From the NCBI GenBank assembly GCA_010015655.1, contig ML976677.1, positions 47,765-111,764 on the forward strand: a stretch of DNA of 64,000 bases, written 5' to 3'. This stretch comes from Bimuria novae-zelandiae CBS 107.79. Taxonomy: Eukaryota; Ascomycota; Dothideomycetes; Pleosporales; Didymosphaeriaceae. The notes under the pieces were generated by a model. That model worked only from the letters and a program-made list of their open reading frames with translations, searched no databases and was not told the DNA's origin. Of the stretch, positions 21,974 through 33,433 are shown piece by piece; positions within the stretch are counted from its first letter, which is position 1; each line of letters starts with the position of its first letter. A program made the translations under genes and the position numbers.

Positions 21974-24335
21974 TTACCCCAATACCCATAACGAAAGCAC
22001 ACCAGCCACCACTGCATCCCACGACAGACTCCAGCTCCGCCTCGCAGCGCCTTTCGTTGATTCCGTCGCCCGCGGCAGCCCTCCAGAATCAGTCGAAACC
22101 GAAGCAGCCCTTGCATCCGTCTCCGTCGGCGAAGACAACACCGTCGCCGTGCCGTCAATAGTTACCGTCTGACCCAGGGTCGCCGTAATCGACCCGCTGA
22201 TAACATACACCGGTACCACAGTCCGCTCACCACCAATCGTGGTCGTGAGCGAACTAAACTGCACACCTGCCGTCGGCGTAGAAAGCACTGTCGCGGTACC
22301 ATCGATGATAACAGTTTGCCCGATTGTTGCAGTCACACTACCGCTGATGATGTACGCCGGAAGAATACTCTCTTTGCCATCAACCGTGGTTGTGATGGTA
22401 GTGAAGACGGCATCTGCAGTCGGAAGAGCAGTGACTTGGCCGTCGAGGGTTACGGTCTGGCCGGGAAATGCGGTGATGGAGCCGCTGATAATGAAAGCGG
22501 TGACATGAGTTTCTATGCCGAAGATCGTCGTGGGGATTTCGGTAGCGAATGGCGCTGGCGCGGCAAGCACGGTGGGCTGACCGTCGAAGGTCACGGTTTG
22601 TCCGATGGTGGCGGTCGATGTGCCGCTGATGATGAATGCAGGTGCGGAAGTGGCGATGCCGTTGATGGTTGTGGGGACAATGGCGAATATCGCGGTCGGA
22701 GCTGCGAGGACGGTAGTTTGACCGTTAAAAGTCACGGTCTGTCCGATTGTTGCAATGGAAGAGGAGCCAGGGAGGATGAATACAGGTGTTGCAGTCGGAC
22801 GGCCATTAATCGTGGTAGGTACAAAAGTGAAGACTGGAGTCGTGGGCGCTGGGGCAGATGTCACAGCTGGCTGTCCATCTGCACTGTCTGCACTGTTCAC
22901 GACGGGAAGGGGCTGTTCCATCCCGTCGCTGTCTGTTGGCGCCGGCTGTCCTCCTCCGTTATTGTTGACGGGTATTGGAACGGGCTGTCCTGCTCCGTCG
23001 TCGTTGACGGGTGTTGGGACGGGCTGCCCTGCCCCGTTGTCATTTACGCGTGTTGGGACGGGTTGTCCTGCTCCGTTGTCGTTTACGCGTGTTGGAATGG
23101 GCTGCCCTCCGCCGGGGCTGCTTGTTGGCGTTGGCAGTACGTTCATATTCATGCTGGGGTTGTTAACGAGTGGTGAGCTAGGACGAGCTGATGGTAGCGT
23201 ATCCCAGGGAGGAATAGTGGACACTATACTAGGGATGTGTGGCACCCCTATCAATGACGATTGCATTGGCTTCGGCGATGGGAATGGTGTGGGGAAGCCC
23301 CCCCGCCTGGTTGATTCGACACGTGCTGTGCCGGGCACATTTTGACCGGGCGGCCCCTTGGTCGGCGTTTCCTCAAACCCCGTTGCGGTACTCTCTTGAT
23401 GCACAAAACCTGGCTTCACCATGCTTACCCGCGTTCTGGCCGTCGTGAAGACGAACTTCGCCGTCGAAATAATATCCGGAGGTGGTTTTCCTACCACTGA
23501 CATGCAAGAGGCGAAGGCAGATTCTGAAGGGAAGGCGTTGTCGAACCACTTCTTGTCAGGTAGGTCTTGCAATGGAACCCATAGCGGCACATAACTTGCA
23601 CCTACGGGATCGCTCTTGTCCGGGACAACGTCTGTCGGTTGGGGATACAGCGGATGCGCCGTAACTTCTCCCGCTTCGAAACCTTCTGTCGCAGTGGCAC
23701 ATGCTGGCTCGTCGTATTTACCGCGGGTAGACATAATGCCTTGCCAGTGGTATTGTGATGGGTAATCGACGAATGGCGTCGGGTATGCAAAGGTGGTATC
23801 TGCGTAACCATCCGAAAGTGTGATGCCGGCTTCGACAATTTTGGTGCCCATTTCGTCCGAGGATACATGATAGAGGGTATGGTATCTGGCTATACTCTCG
23901 TCGTCCCACACCGTAAACGTTTCAACGGAGCTGTCATTACCCATCGTCATCGTCACGATGCTGACGGTAGCCACCGTGACCGTTTCTGTGAACACGATCT
24001 GGTCTTCTCTTGCCCATGATAGGCCATACAACTCCGGGTACCTGTTGGTCTGTCAGACGGCTGATTAGAGCCTTGACATTTGTTCAACAATACCGGATTT
24101 CGCAGGACGCGTCGCAGGTCGAACCGCTGTCGGTCGGTGTGGGCTTAGGCGTTATGGTCGCATTGGCGATTGGATATACAGGAGGTGCAGGCACAAATCC
24201 AATTCCCACTCCTGTACCACGGATTAGCACAATCTCTCCTCACGCGGATAGTCTTTATCTCGTACTTTGAGGGGCGGCTCGCGCAACTCCCGTCGCACTC
24301 GCAACCGCCAACACGCCAAGCATATGGTTCTTCAT
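21974..24335 (-). CDS. secreted, repeat-rich cell-wall-like protein with probable GPI anchor
   Basis: Exons 24335-24266, 24211-24094 and 24041-21974 give 751 residues; both introns (54 and 52 nt) are GT-AG and in phase. The first exon codes a signal peptide, MKNHMLGVLAVASATGVARA. A short Cys pair (CDASC) and a Ser/Thr-rich domain follow, ending near residue ~300. Then come a 13-residue tandem repeat of the form GQPVPTRVNDNGA and five ~60-65-residue modules, each with an ISGS.TATIGQTVT.DG..TVL core. The C-terminus is a hydrophobic tail (WDAVVAGVLSLWVLG) after small and basic residues, as in GPI attachment signals. Such Ser/Thr/Pro-rich repeat proteins are usually heavily O-mannosylated and wall-bound. 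A cell-wall or adhesion role is inferred from architecture alone. Confidence 0.75.
22140..22850 (-). repeat. five degenerate ~190-bp coding modules
   Basis: Within the wall protein, five successive modules share the core ISGS(I/V)TATIGQTVT(F/I)DG with a TTI.G spacer. At the DNA level they recur with a period of about 170-200 bp. They have diverged in sequence but kept the reading frame, consistent with old internal duplication under selection. Confidence 0.75.
22945..23110 (-). repeat. 39-bp coding minisatellite, about four units
   Basis: Tandem 39-bp units in the wall protein gene coding for AGQPVPTRVNDNG and close variants. The period is a multiple of three. Confidence 0.85.
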
Positions 24336-25014
24336 TGCGATGGCAGTCGAGCGCGAAGCAGCGACGCTGCAGCGTCTCGTATCTTAGCGGTAGCGGGCGA
24401 AGAAGATGTGATTAGACATTAGAAACACGCCCGTGGGCGAGCGACGGCGTTTTGAGGGGAAATATCGAGAGGGACGGATCCAATGGAATAGCAGAGGCTC
24501 CGGGGGCTGGCCAGCTCCATCTCGTATTCCGCCCCAGCTCCCAGCTGCAAGGTGTTGGCGTTCGCCTGGCGGCAGCCACATGCAGGCCTGCGATCTCGTG
24601 CCGTCGAGGTAGATACGAGGCGTCGTCATCACGCCAGCTTGCGTTGAACAGGTGAGATGGTCGAACTCTTTTACGAGTGCCTGGAGAAATCTCCGTCAAC
24701 TATACTTACTCATGAACCTCTGTCTTTGAACATCGCGATGTTGGAGCGAAGCGCACGGGTCCGGCCACATCCTTGAACCTGTAGACAAAAGGGGCACGAG
24801 ACCCGTAAAACGAGCAGGGGACTTGCTTGTTCTGGAAATCCGCTGGGGGTGTTGACATTGTCGAGGATGGTTGCACTTGCACCGCAGTGGCATAAGCATC
24901 GGACGAGCAGGTCTCATGGTTGGCTTCTGAACTGGAGCAGGCGTAACGACGCAGAGTGTACATAGCTGGCGCATCGTAACGGCCCATACCCACTGGGTGC
25001 ATGGCCATAATAGA

Positions 25015-25040
25015 ACACACACACACACACACACACACAC
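25015..25040. repeat. (AC)13 microsatellite
   Basis: Perfect AC dinucleotide tract in the intergenic region. A likely length-polymorphic marker. Confidence 0.95.
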
Positions 25041-26750
25041 GCACCGCAGTGGCAGGCAGAAGAATGGCAGTTCAATTAAGTCAAATGCCGGTAACTGCTC
25101 GAACGCGCGTGCTGGCGATTCATCGAGGCTGATTGCGATTCCCATGAGCGGTGGCAGCAAAAAGGAGAAGTAGGTTCGTCAGACGAGAGCATCGACTGTG
25201 ATGGCAGTATATATATGTGCAGGGCTCGCTTCCGATTCTTCGAGTAAGGACGCTGGATCGATTGGTGTGTGCGTAGGAGGACTGTCTGATATTTTCCTTG
25301 TACGCATTGGATCGTGGACGGCAGCCACATGACCGACCAGGTACACCCGCCGTCAGCCGCGGCTCGGGTTGTTTTGTTGGCGCACTGCCGTGCTTCGGAA
25401 ACCACGGGCCTGTGTGGCGGTGTGGCGGTGCTCCCCGTTAATCTAAATCACATCCACGCTTCCACCAACGCGGGGATCTCATCCCATCCTTTCCCCACGT
25501 CGCAATATCGATGGCCAGCTTGAGCCTTGCGAACAGATATTGCCCAAATTGCACCTGCACGCAAAACCCGGGTCACGTCGCGTACGACGGAGAAACTTAG
25601 CTTCCGTTGACTGCATGTGCGCATGTCTGAATCCTGGCCTTCGCATTGTTTCAACATTCACAGGATCTTTTGATTTTTGCCTTCCTTTCGCTATTTATAT
25701 CGTCTGGAAGACGACTGTCAGGTGGCAGATCTCGATGTGCCTGAGACCTTCTTTGAGCCGCACTCCAATGCGCGCACTGCGAGTATTTCTTCTTGTCTGC
25801 CGCAGTCTGTCAGCAAAGCACAGAGCGATCATACCGGGCGGAATATAGGACCAGGTTCCGCTACCGACTCCTCGACGTGTATATTGAACCCCACAACTCA
25901 AGCAAGTCTAAGAGAAGGCCTATGCTCTACAAGGTTCCTACAAGCGCTTAACCTGCCCGCTCGTTGTTCAATCTTGTCCTCTCGTGACCCTTCGCATAAT
26001 ATCTAAGATGGTAACTGTTGGTTCTCCAGGATTCCGCTGCTATGATGCAGCACCCAAAAGCGTTTCTGCCCTGGGCAGAGTTCCACACTAGGCCCTTGAG
26101 GGGAACAGCGTTTAGAACCTCCACCTCGTCTAGCGATAACGAGCCTCACAATACAATCCCGAGGTCTTTACCTAGTCCGAGCCTTGGCATCTGACTGTTG
26201 TCTATTAAACACGAGCACTAATTTACAAATGCCTCAATAGTGCGCCGTGTGTGCTGATCACGAGTGACTCCTGATCAGGTCTGCACACATGTACCCCGTG
26301 TATTCCCACCAGTCAACTCCACACGGAGTTGCACGAGCTACTGGAGACCCAGCCCCAACCGGATCTACGCCTATTCAGGAAGGCTTCCAGATGCGTAGAT
26401 GCAGGTGCTTGTGCAGGGAAATAGCGTCACACTAGCCAACGTCCTCGAAAAGTCCATGAAGAGCCGCAAGATATGCGGAATATCGTCCCGGCCCTGGTCC
26501 CCTTTTTCATTTACGCTTCTCGAGCGCTTCGCTCACGTCCCATGATCTGGAATATCATGTTGGCATCATTCCTGGATGCGGTATGAGACGGTTTCGCCAC
26601 GCTCGACTATCGCGAAAGAGACTTTGAAGCGAGTGCTGGGCAGCGGAATCACGGTTCAGGATAGCTAGCGACAATCTATTGGGGGGCAAGAATAAAATGG
26701 TATGGCATTGCGGCTGCGACCTGGACCTGGGCATGGTACAGAATCAAAAG

Positions 26751-26758
26751 TATATAAA
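26751..26758 (+). promoter_or_regulatory. TATA box of the cellobiohydrolase gene
   Basis: TATATAAA 70 bases upstream of the ATG and the only strong TATA sequence close to this start. Its spacing is typical for a highly expressed fungal secreted enzyme. Confidence 0.7.
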
Positions 26759-26827
26759 CCGGACGTCCAGGACACTTGAAGGCCACGCTCCTCATTTACT
26801 TTCCAAGCAGCAGCTTCAGCATTCGCC

Positions 26828-28543
26828 ATGTTCTCCAAGGCCGGTATCCTCTCTTCTCTCCTCGCGGCGGGTGTGTCGGCCCAGCAAGTCGGCACCCTGA
26901 CTACAGAGAATCACCCTGCACTGCCCATTCAATCATGCTCTGCCTCCGGGTCTTGCTCGACAGTTCAGACTTCGGTCACCCTGGATGCGAACTGGCGCTG
27001 GCTGCACTCCACGAAGAGCGCCGACAACTGCTACACCGGAAACACGTGGAACTCGACTTTCTGCCCTGACGGCAAGGCTTGTGCTGCAAACTGTGCTCTG
27101 GACGGTGCAGACTACACCAGCACATACGGTGTCACTGCTGCGAACAGTGCTCTGACCCTCAAGTTTGTGACCGATGGCACCTACAGCAAGAACATTGGTT
27201 CCAGGTTGTATCTCATGGCCTCAGAATCCAAGTACTTCATGTTCAAGCTTCTCAACAAGGAGTTCACTGTACGAATGCCGGCAAGCAAGTTACCAGAACG
27301 ACGCTAACCTTCAATAGTTCGACGTTGACGTTTCGCAATTGCCCTGCGGTTTGAACGGCGCTCTGTACTTTGTCGAGATGGACGAGGACGGCGGTCTTTC
27401 CAAGTACGCTGGCAACAAGGCTGGTGCGAAGTACGGGACCGGTTACTGCGATACCCAGTGTCCTCACGACATCAAGTTCATCAATGGTGAAGTAAGTGGT
27501 GCTCCCCTGCAATACCTCTGGTCTCGTGTGTGGCTCAATGCTGACATTCCCCAGGCCAACAGCGTGGGCTGGGTTCCCAGCAACAATGATGTCAACGCCG
27601 GTGCGGGCAAGTACGGCGCTTGCTGCAATGAGATGGATGTGAGTAGTCTAAGCACATGATTGGTGTTACAATGCTTATCGCCCATTTTTAGATCTGGGAG
27701 GCCAATGCCATCTCCGCTGCCTACACTCCTCACGTCTGCTCAATGAACGGTCCGAAGCGCTGCGAGGGTACTGAGTGCGGCGATGGTGACAACCGCTACG
27801 GTGGAATCTGTGACAAGGACGGATGCGATTTCAACAGCTACCGTCAGGGAGACTCTTCTTTCTATGGCCCCGGCAAGACCGTTGACACCAAGTCCAAGTT
27901 CACCGTCATCACTCAGTTTGTCACTGACACCGGCACCGACACCGGCAAGCTTACGGAGATTCGACGCAAGTACGTTCAGAACGGCAAGGTTATTGACAAC
28001 AGCGTGAGCAAGATCGCTGGCGTCACTGGGAACAGCATCACGGATTCCTACTGCGCTGCCCAGAAGACCACTTTCGGCGACAACAACCAGTTCGCGAAGC
28101 TCGGTGGCATGAACGCCATGGGTGGTGCTATTGGCCGCGGTATGGTTCTCGCTCTCTCTGTCTGGGACGATCACGCAGTCAACATGCTGTGGCTTGACTC
28201 TACCTACCCCACCAACAAGAGCCCCTCCACGCCTGGTGTTGCCCGCGGTACCTGCCCCATCACTTCTGGTGTCCCTGCCGACGTCGAGAGGGACAGCCCC
28301 AACTCGCAGGTCATCTACAGCAACATCAAGATCGGCCCCATCGGCAGCACTTTCAACTCTGGCTCTGGTACTTCGCCGTCCGGCACCTCTACCTCCCAGG
28401 CTCCTTCTTCTACCCCGACCTCTGGAGGCGCCGGTGCTCCGCTATACGGCCAGTGCGGTGGCTCAGAATGGCCTGGCCCATTCACCTGCGCTTCCGGAAC
28501 GTGCAAGGCGCAGAACCAGTGGTACAGCCAGTGTCTTCCCTAG
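26828..28543 (+). CDS. GH7 cellobiohydrolase (CBH1-type) with C-terminal CBM1
   Basis: Exons 26828-27268, 27318-27491, 27555-27638 and 27692-28543 give 516 residues; all introns are GT-AG and fall between codons. Signal peptide: 17 residues ending GVSA. GH7 catalytic domain: starts [15 protein letters not shown] and has conserved Cys-rich segments and NWRWLH. The retaining catalytic motif EMDIWE (E231, D233, E236) is formed across the last intron. A Ser/Thr/Gly/Pro linker joins a complete fungal cellulose-binding module at the C-terminus ([15 protein letters not shown]... [12 protein letters not shown]) with its cysteines and aromatic face. It releases cellobiose from cellulose chain ends outside the cell. 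The length and domain order match Trichoderma Cel7A and Aspergillus CbhB; CBH rather than endoglucanase is inferred from overall similarity. Confidence 0.95.
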
Positions 28544-28938
28544 GTGCACTGAGAGACTGGAGGGTTGTGCTTGCAGATGATGCCGAATCTACCTTGGGAG
28601 TCACAAAAGATGTTAAGAGGATTATGCTTGGGTTCTTGTACATTTCGGTCGCTTCCACATAGAGTAAGGGACACTTACAGCTAGAATGTATGGCATGCCA
28701 TATGCAAACAAGCATCGTGATTGCATTGTTCTATATGTTAAGCTTGTCTTAGCTTCACCAATATGGCTACTAGACCCCAGCGGTACGTTGAACCGCAAGC
28801 TCGTGCTGGGGGCTACTTGCTTTAAGGGAGAAGAGCCCGTTCGGTGTTACCCTACTATGCGAGAAGCCCTCTTCGTACCAGTTCAAGGATTAGTACGGCC
28901 GGAGATGTCGATGTCGAGGCCAGTCACAAGACCGGAAA
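28544..28938. other. intergenic, convergent 3' ends
   Basis: 3' flanks of the cellobiohydrolase and of the next minus-strand gene. No gene is seen. Confidence 0.5.
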
Positions 28939-29664
28939 TCAGTAGCGGATTCGGCGGCGGCCGTGCTTGTATTCGACCGCGTAGCCAATCTTGTCGCGGT
29001 TGCGCTCGTAGATAATGTCCCTTGCGGGAGCGGGCTCGTCGTCTTCTTCCTCCTTCTTCTTCTCCGCTTTCTTCTTGATGCCCCACGAGAAGCCCTTGAA
29101 GGCGGACTTCTCCTCCGGTGTCTTCACCAGAGGATCGTCGTGAAGGTCGTTCCCATCGGCAAGAGGAATCATCTCGTCTCCCACCCCTTTCTCCGCGTAG
29201 AGCCACAGAAGCTCTTGACCCTTCAGGATGCAGAGGGCCACGCATCCGTGCTGGTCTTCGGCCCAGCCAACCTCTCCCTCTCCGACGAACTGCAGCGCGA
29301 ACCCCGCCGGGTTCGGCCCAGAAACGTCCAGCTCCACCCAATGTGGCTTCTGCTCGAGGATTTGGGCGAAATCCTCGCTGAACTTCACAAGGAGCGCGAA
29401 GTCGGCGGCTTCGCGGAAAGCGAATTCGCTTCCGAAGACTTCGTGCGGGCGCGAGCAGGTGCCGCGCCAGAGCGTGACCTTGGTCTGGTCTGTCTTCGTC
29501 GGCGGCCTGTCCGCGGGTCCGTCCTCCTTCTCGTACTTGTTGTCGATGATCGCGTGACGCAGCTTCATCGCGTGGGCGATCCTTCCGAGGAGAGTGCGCG
29601 GAAATGCCTTCATTCGGGGGTCTTCGTAGATGGAGGCCTGAGCAGCGGGAGGGAAGGAAGACAT
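28939..29664 (-). CDS. protein of unknown function, 241 residues
   Basis: I chose ATG 29664 (MSSFPPAAQASIYEDPRMKAF) because it follows an AT-rich leader and is close to a clear conserved-looking start; an ATG 132 nt upstream is in frame but gives a low-complexity extension. There is no signal peptide or membrane helix. The middle part alternates beta-like and helical segments (PHWVELDVSG, GCVALCILKGQELLWLYAEKG), with FGSEFAFREAADFALLVKFSEDF before it. The C-terminus has an FSWGIKKKAEKKKEEEDDE charged stretch ending RRRIRY. I do not recognise a family. It is intron-free and coding quality is good. Confidence 0.65.
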   Translation of the reverse strand: MSSFPPAAQASIYEDPRMKAFPRTLLGRIAHAMKLRHAIIDNKYEKEDGPADRPPTKTDQTKVTLWRGTCSRPHEVFGSEFAFREAADFALLVKFSEDFAQILEQKPHWVELDVSGPNPAGFALQFVGEGEVGWAEDQHGCVALCILKGQELLWLYAEKGVGDEMIPLADGNDLHDDPLVKTPEEKSAFKGFSWGIKKKAEKKKEEEDDEPAPARDIIYERNRDKIGYAVEYKHGRRRIRY

Positions 29665-29885
29665 GGCGGTAGATGATAGTAGGTGATGGGGATGTGTGAC
29701 TGAAGGGAGCTCGCGATTTGCTGCTGACGGAGGGCTTTTTTGAGATTTGTGCGGCAAAACGAGCTTGGAGGGCGGAGGTGAGAGAGCACAAGTCAAGATA
29801 AAAACAACAGCAAACGCAGACGGTTCACCACCCCACTTTCTGCCTTCGGTACCTCATTCATCTAATCTTACAAGCTTGTTCAGAG

Positions 29886-30843
29886 CTACTCTCCTATGAC
29901 GCTGTTGATACTGCGAGAGTCTATGCTCGAATTGTCATCGTATGCATCGTCCGTGTGCCCAGGACTCAATGTAAGCTCAAACTTCTCGGTGTATCTCTTG
30001 GTGTGGTAGCACATCCCTTGCCAAATAAGCCCGCTCTCACAGTATCTCATCCATTCTTTGGATTGCGCGGCGCTCGCCAGCTCCATCCACGGTAGTTCAT
30101 CATCTTCCCATTCGTACATCCAGATCTACACGTGGTGGTACGAAGTCAGCGATGGCAACTCAGTTCAATGGTTGTCGAGCCCTTTGTGTTACCCCACGAT
30201 GTGTTTACAACATCTGCATGTTCGAGGGTTCACTTTGTGCCCCGGGATAGACATACATATGGTGCGGATGGCATGACGCTTTCATGCCGGGTTTCTCCCA
30301 CCTCCTTGAAAATTCGGGCGCGCAAGACCGTCGGCCCTTCCACAAGGCATGGTAGATACGATTCGTGCATCCACTTCCAGAACCCATCAGCTAGCTCTGC
30401 CGGTGGACTCTCGCAGGTGATTATGCCAATGTTGTCGCCTAAGCGCGGGTGTACTATGAACCACATCAGTCGTAAATCGTTGAGGGATATCACCAGGATC
30501 AAGTGTTCTTACTGTCTTGACAACCGTCGACGTCTTTCCGCCATATCTGTTCATATATGCGGGGCTTGCATGTTCCTTCGCCTCGACTCTGGCACGACTT
30601 TTCCACTTCCTGGAAAGCCTCATCATTCCTGTACTCCACATCGGGAAGCTCGTAAAAGCTCAAAAATGGAATGTCATGGCTGTACGGAACATCCATGACC
30701 TGCTGCTTCATGAGCTTGACTTGAGTGCCCAATCCTACGCCGGGAAGCTCGGTGACCGCATCGCTGAACGTCTCGTCAGGCTTAATGGTGGCTACTGTAT
30801 CGGGATCGGTGCGCGACCACACACAAAAGAGTCCTGGAGCCAT
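29886..30843 (-). CDS. probable dimeric alpha/beta-barrel (EthD-like) protein
   Basis: Exons 30843-30513, 30453-30257 and 30125-29886 give 255 residues. Introns are 59 nt (GTAAGA...CATAG) and 131 nt (GTATGT...GCTGAC...TGTAG), both in phase. The protein starts MAPGLFCVWSR and has two similar halves, each opening with a short beta strand (GLFCVWSR; IGIITCESPP). The second half has helix-strand order typical of ferredoxin-like alpha/beta barrels (FWKWMHESYLPCLVEGP, then RARIFKEVGETRHE, then PYIWMYEWEDDELPW). This resembles the many fungal proteins of two EthD-like repeats. The tail is acidic and Ser-rich. The assignment is by fold pattern only; substrate unknown. Confidence 0.6.
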
Positions 30844-32247
30844 GTGCGCCGGTTTTTTCTTTAGTACAGTAAGATTTTGGGGTCCCGACGGTGGGAGAGA
30901 GGCAGAAAGTTTAGTGCCCGTCACACGGCGGCCTGAACGATTTTTTAATAGGGAGAGTAGCAGCTAAAGACGAGCCGATCCCGTACGGATGATCGCTTGC
31001 GTATGCGGTTGGTCGCATCCAGGAACATCTGCAGGGGTCAGGAGTATTGCAACGAATCTATTCATCGTATTGAAGCTTGGACCGTTTAATTCGGTTCGCT
31101 ATCCTGGTTTGGGTGTTATTATGCCGACTTAAGCGAATGTCTACTGCAACGGTCTCAATGCATCGCGCTGTTCTAGCGAGCAGAAATCTCCGTCCGTTCG
31201 AACCAACAGCCAAGCCTGCGGACTTTCTATACAATCCGTACACGTGCAATTCAAGTAGTCGGGAGACGTGGGGTAACATCGACAGTTGTTGGACTCCATC
31301 TCAATGCATAAAGGGGTGAGCTAAAACAAGAAGGACCATGACTCGTGTTGGTACCTACCGTTCTCGGACATACGTGTAATGAGTGCTGACCCATGCACCT
31401 GGTCACATACATCATACTTTATCGCTTGGCTGTTTACTCTAACCATACAGGATAATCGTATGAAAGAAGGATTCCCTCCGACAAACAGCCTACACATACG
31501 CGGCTGGGAAAACCCATACAATCCAATCACACAATTTAATTGTGGAAGTGGTTTGTTTTCCGTTCTCGGGGACGTGACGTGTGGAATAAGGCCAGGATCA
31601 AGCGCTCCATCGTACTTTCAAGCTGAGGAAAAGTACGTTGTTATGATGATATAGTTGAAATGAATAACAAATCGCTGAAAATATAACGGGAGGACTCCGA
31701 AGATCAGTACGGAAACGCTTTATACCGGTGTCAGGTTTCGTCCTTAGCGTTATTTAAATGCCAATAAGATGTCGACAATTTCGTGAGCTGGATACGGTGT
31801 GGATACGATCGACGGACAAAACTCTGATACCCCGAAGGTAGCGCCGAAGAACAACGTGGGTCGACACGAAACTTCTGCCCAGGCACAGAACCATGATTTT
31901 GCACATTAAGGAACCAAACAAAGTCGCAACAGGCCTCCATGAAATCTCTCAGGAAATCTGCTGAGCGCTTTTCCGATATTTAAATTAATTACGAGTTTTT
32001 CTTCTGTCGTCACCAGACCTAAACAAATCATGCAACAAGATTTTCTTTTATTGTCTTCCACGGCCTGAACAGATCATGCGACACACAGCAACCCAAGAAC
32101 GCGATAATTACAGTAACAGAAGGGCGCACCGAGATGGTACACAGAATACGGCGGAAATGCTCTTAATTAAGAACAAACTGCATGCGACCCGCCTACTCTG
32201 CGTACGCTTCGATTCACTTTGATTGATAAGCTCCATGACAGCTGCTT
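30844..32247. other. intergenic, 1.4 kb
   Basis: No protein-like frame, tRNA or repeat recognised. The base composition is somewhat AT-richer than to the left. Confidence 0.45.
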
Positions 32248-32995
32248 CTAACTCCAACCGAAGTGGGATCTACTCATGCGAGTAAAAGGACCGTACCGGT
32301 TTCCAGGCTCAGTCTTGTACTCGCGGCCCTCTCCATCCCGCCAGTAGTGCACACTACCGTCATAATGGTAGCATTCCCAGTCATCCGGTACATTGTCGTT
32401 GCGGTCCCACTTGGAGCTTCTTGGCTGCGCTGCGGGGTCTCGGGCAACTCGAGAAGTACTAGTCAGTTGACGGGCTACAGACCGGATGCCGGATTCAGCA
32501 CGAGAGCTTACCGATCCCGCAACTGAGCGTAGCAGACTCGATTTGCGTTGTGCCTCCCGTCCAGCAACACCGAACCGAGAGCTGGACTTGATGTTGACTC
32601 TAAGCCACTTTGAAGTGACCTTGCTTCTACAGAAGGCGCAAGGCTCTCCATAGGGCTAAAGGTTAGGTGCAGCTCAGCCTACAATTAGGGCATACACTGA
32701 AGTAGGGGCATTCTTTGTCAAATGGTGCTACCTTTAACGGATCACCAGCTCGAAGTTTCCGATCTGGGTCGAAGTCAATTATATCAGAGGCGCAGTGCTC
32801 GCACATTATGTGCCCACAGTCGCAGTTTACATGTTTAAATACGTGAACGTCGTTGTGTTTGAGCGCGTTGGTACGCCGGCAATTTGGCTGGCAGCACTTC
32901 CAAATCCCATCTGGACGATTCTGATGGAGGAGACGATGTACGATGCGCTACATCGCGTTGATCTCATCCTGAGCAGTTTTTCTATAAAAAGTCAT
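32248..32995 (-). pseudogene. Cys-rich zinc-finger-like gene, copy A, probably broken
   Basis: Minus-strand frame from ATG 32995 (MTFYRKTAQDE), with TAG at 32950-32948 after 15 codons, then open through a Cys-rich block: IWKCCQPNCRRTN, VNCDCGHIMCEHC, and PYFSVCPNCRLSC. The part from 32655 to the TAG at 32248 is open in a different frame. It begins PYGEPCAFCRSKV and ends with an aromatic segment DDWECYHYDGSVHYWRDGEG. A 76-nt intron (32731-32656, GTAGCA...CTAACCTTTAG) would join the two parts in frame, but it would delete the PYFSVCPNC segment that both relatives keep. I therefore favour a decayed gene, with CAG-to-TAG and a small deletion. A functional spliced form without that finger is the alternative. 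Function unknown; metal binding inferred from the Cys pairs. Confidence 0.55.
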
Positions 32996-33433
32996 ATTGA
33001 TACGAAATGGTAGTTGTTGACGATTGTTTCAGAAATCTACCACTCTGCTTGTTGAGCTGTATCTTCGAGCTTTCGTCTGAGGAGTACTCGTATAGGAAAA
33101 GCTACTCTTAAGTAATCGTGTATTATTTCTGTCAGATGCGCCGATGTAAAAGCATAATGGAGCGTTCTGCGCTCACAATGCATTTCCTGGGCTTGCAGGT
33201 TTTCTGGGTGTGCTTGCTCGTGCTCTTTTCTTCGATGGCATCATAAGCTTTCGAGTTGACATGGTCGGAGCAGTCAGTGACGAACTGATGTAGGCGCGTA
33301 CAAACTTCTAGCGACCTTATTAGAGTGATTGCTTCATGAGAACAATTTTAGAGAAAATCCTTGACCACTTACTCACAACATCTGAGCATCGGTTTGATGG
33401 AATATATTATTATACGTACTTTACCGACCTTTC
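32996..33433. other. intergenic between copies A and B
   Basis: Short frames only. No recognisable gene. Confidence 0.4.

Larger units (their letters stand above)
24336..26827. promoter_or_regulatory. 2.5-kb divergent region: wall protein and cellobiohydrolase promoters
   Basis: No protein-like frame was found. It holds an (AC)13 microsatellite at 25015-25040 and the cellobiohydrolase core promoter with a TATA-type box TATATAAA at 26751-26758, 70 bases before the ATG. One sequence matching the CreA consensus SYGGRG (CTGGAG) lies at 26341-26346; a single short match is weak evidence. The long, gene-poor upstream region suits a strongly regulated secreted-enzyme gene. Confidence 0.5.

Noticed and set aside
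22316..23176. 286-codon + strand frame opposite the wall protein
   Set aside because: Antisense shadow of a repeat-rich GC-rich coding region; Gly/Cys/Trp-heavy and not protein-like.
25015..25040. AC tract as a possible CRISPR-like or regulatory array
   Set aside because: Simple dinucleotide microsatellite. CRISPR is not expected in a fungal genome and no spacer structure exists.
18220..28543. A biosynthetic or cellulose-degradation gene cluster
   Set aside because: ODC, Snu13, the wall protein and the cellobiohydrolase are unrelated functions with long separate promoters, and no pathway partner or regulator lies nearby.
28883..29791. 302-codon frame overlapping the 241-residue gene on the same strand
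   Set aside because: Arg/Gly-rich shadow frame. The other frame has better composition and a plausible start.
31185..31215. GTTCGAACC resembling a tRNA B box
   Set aside because: No A box or cloverleaf could be drawn around it. No tRNA gene was found by eye anywhere in the window.
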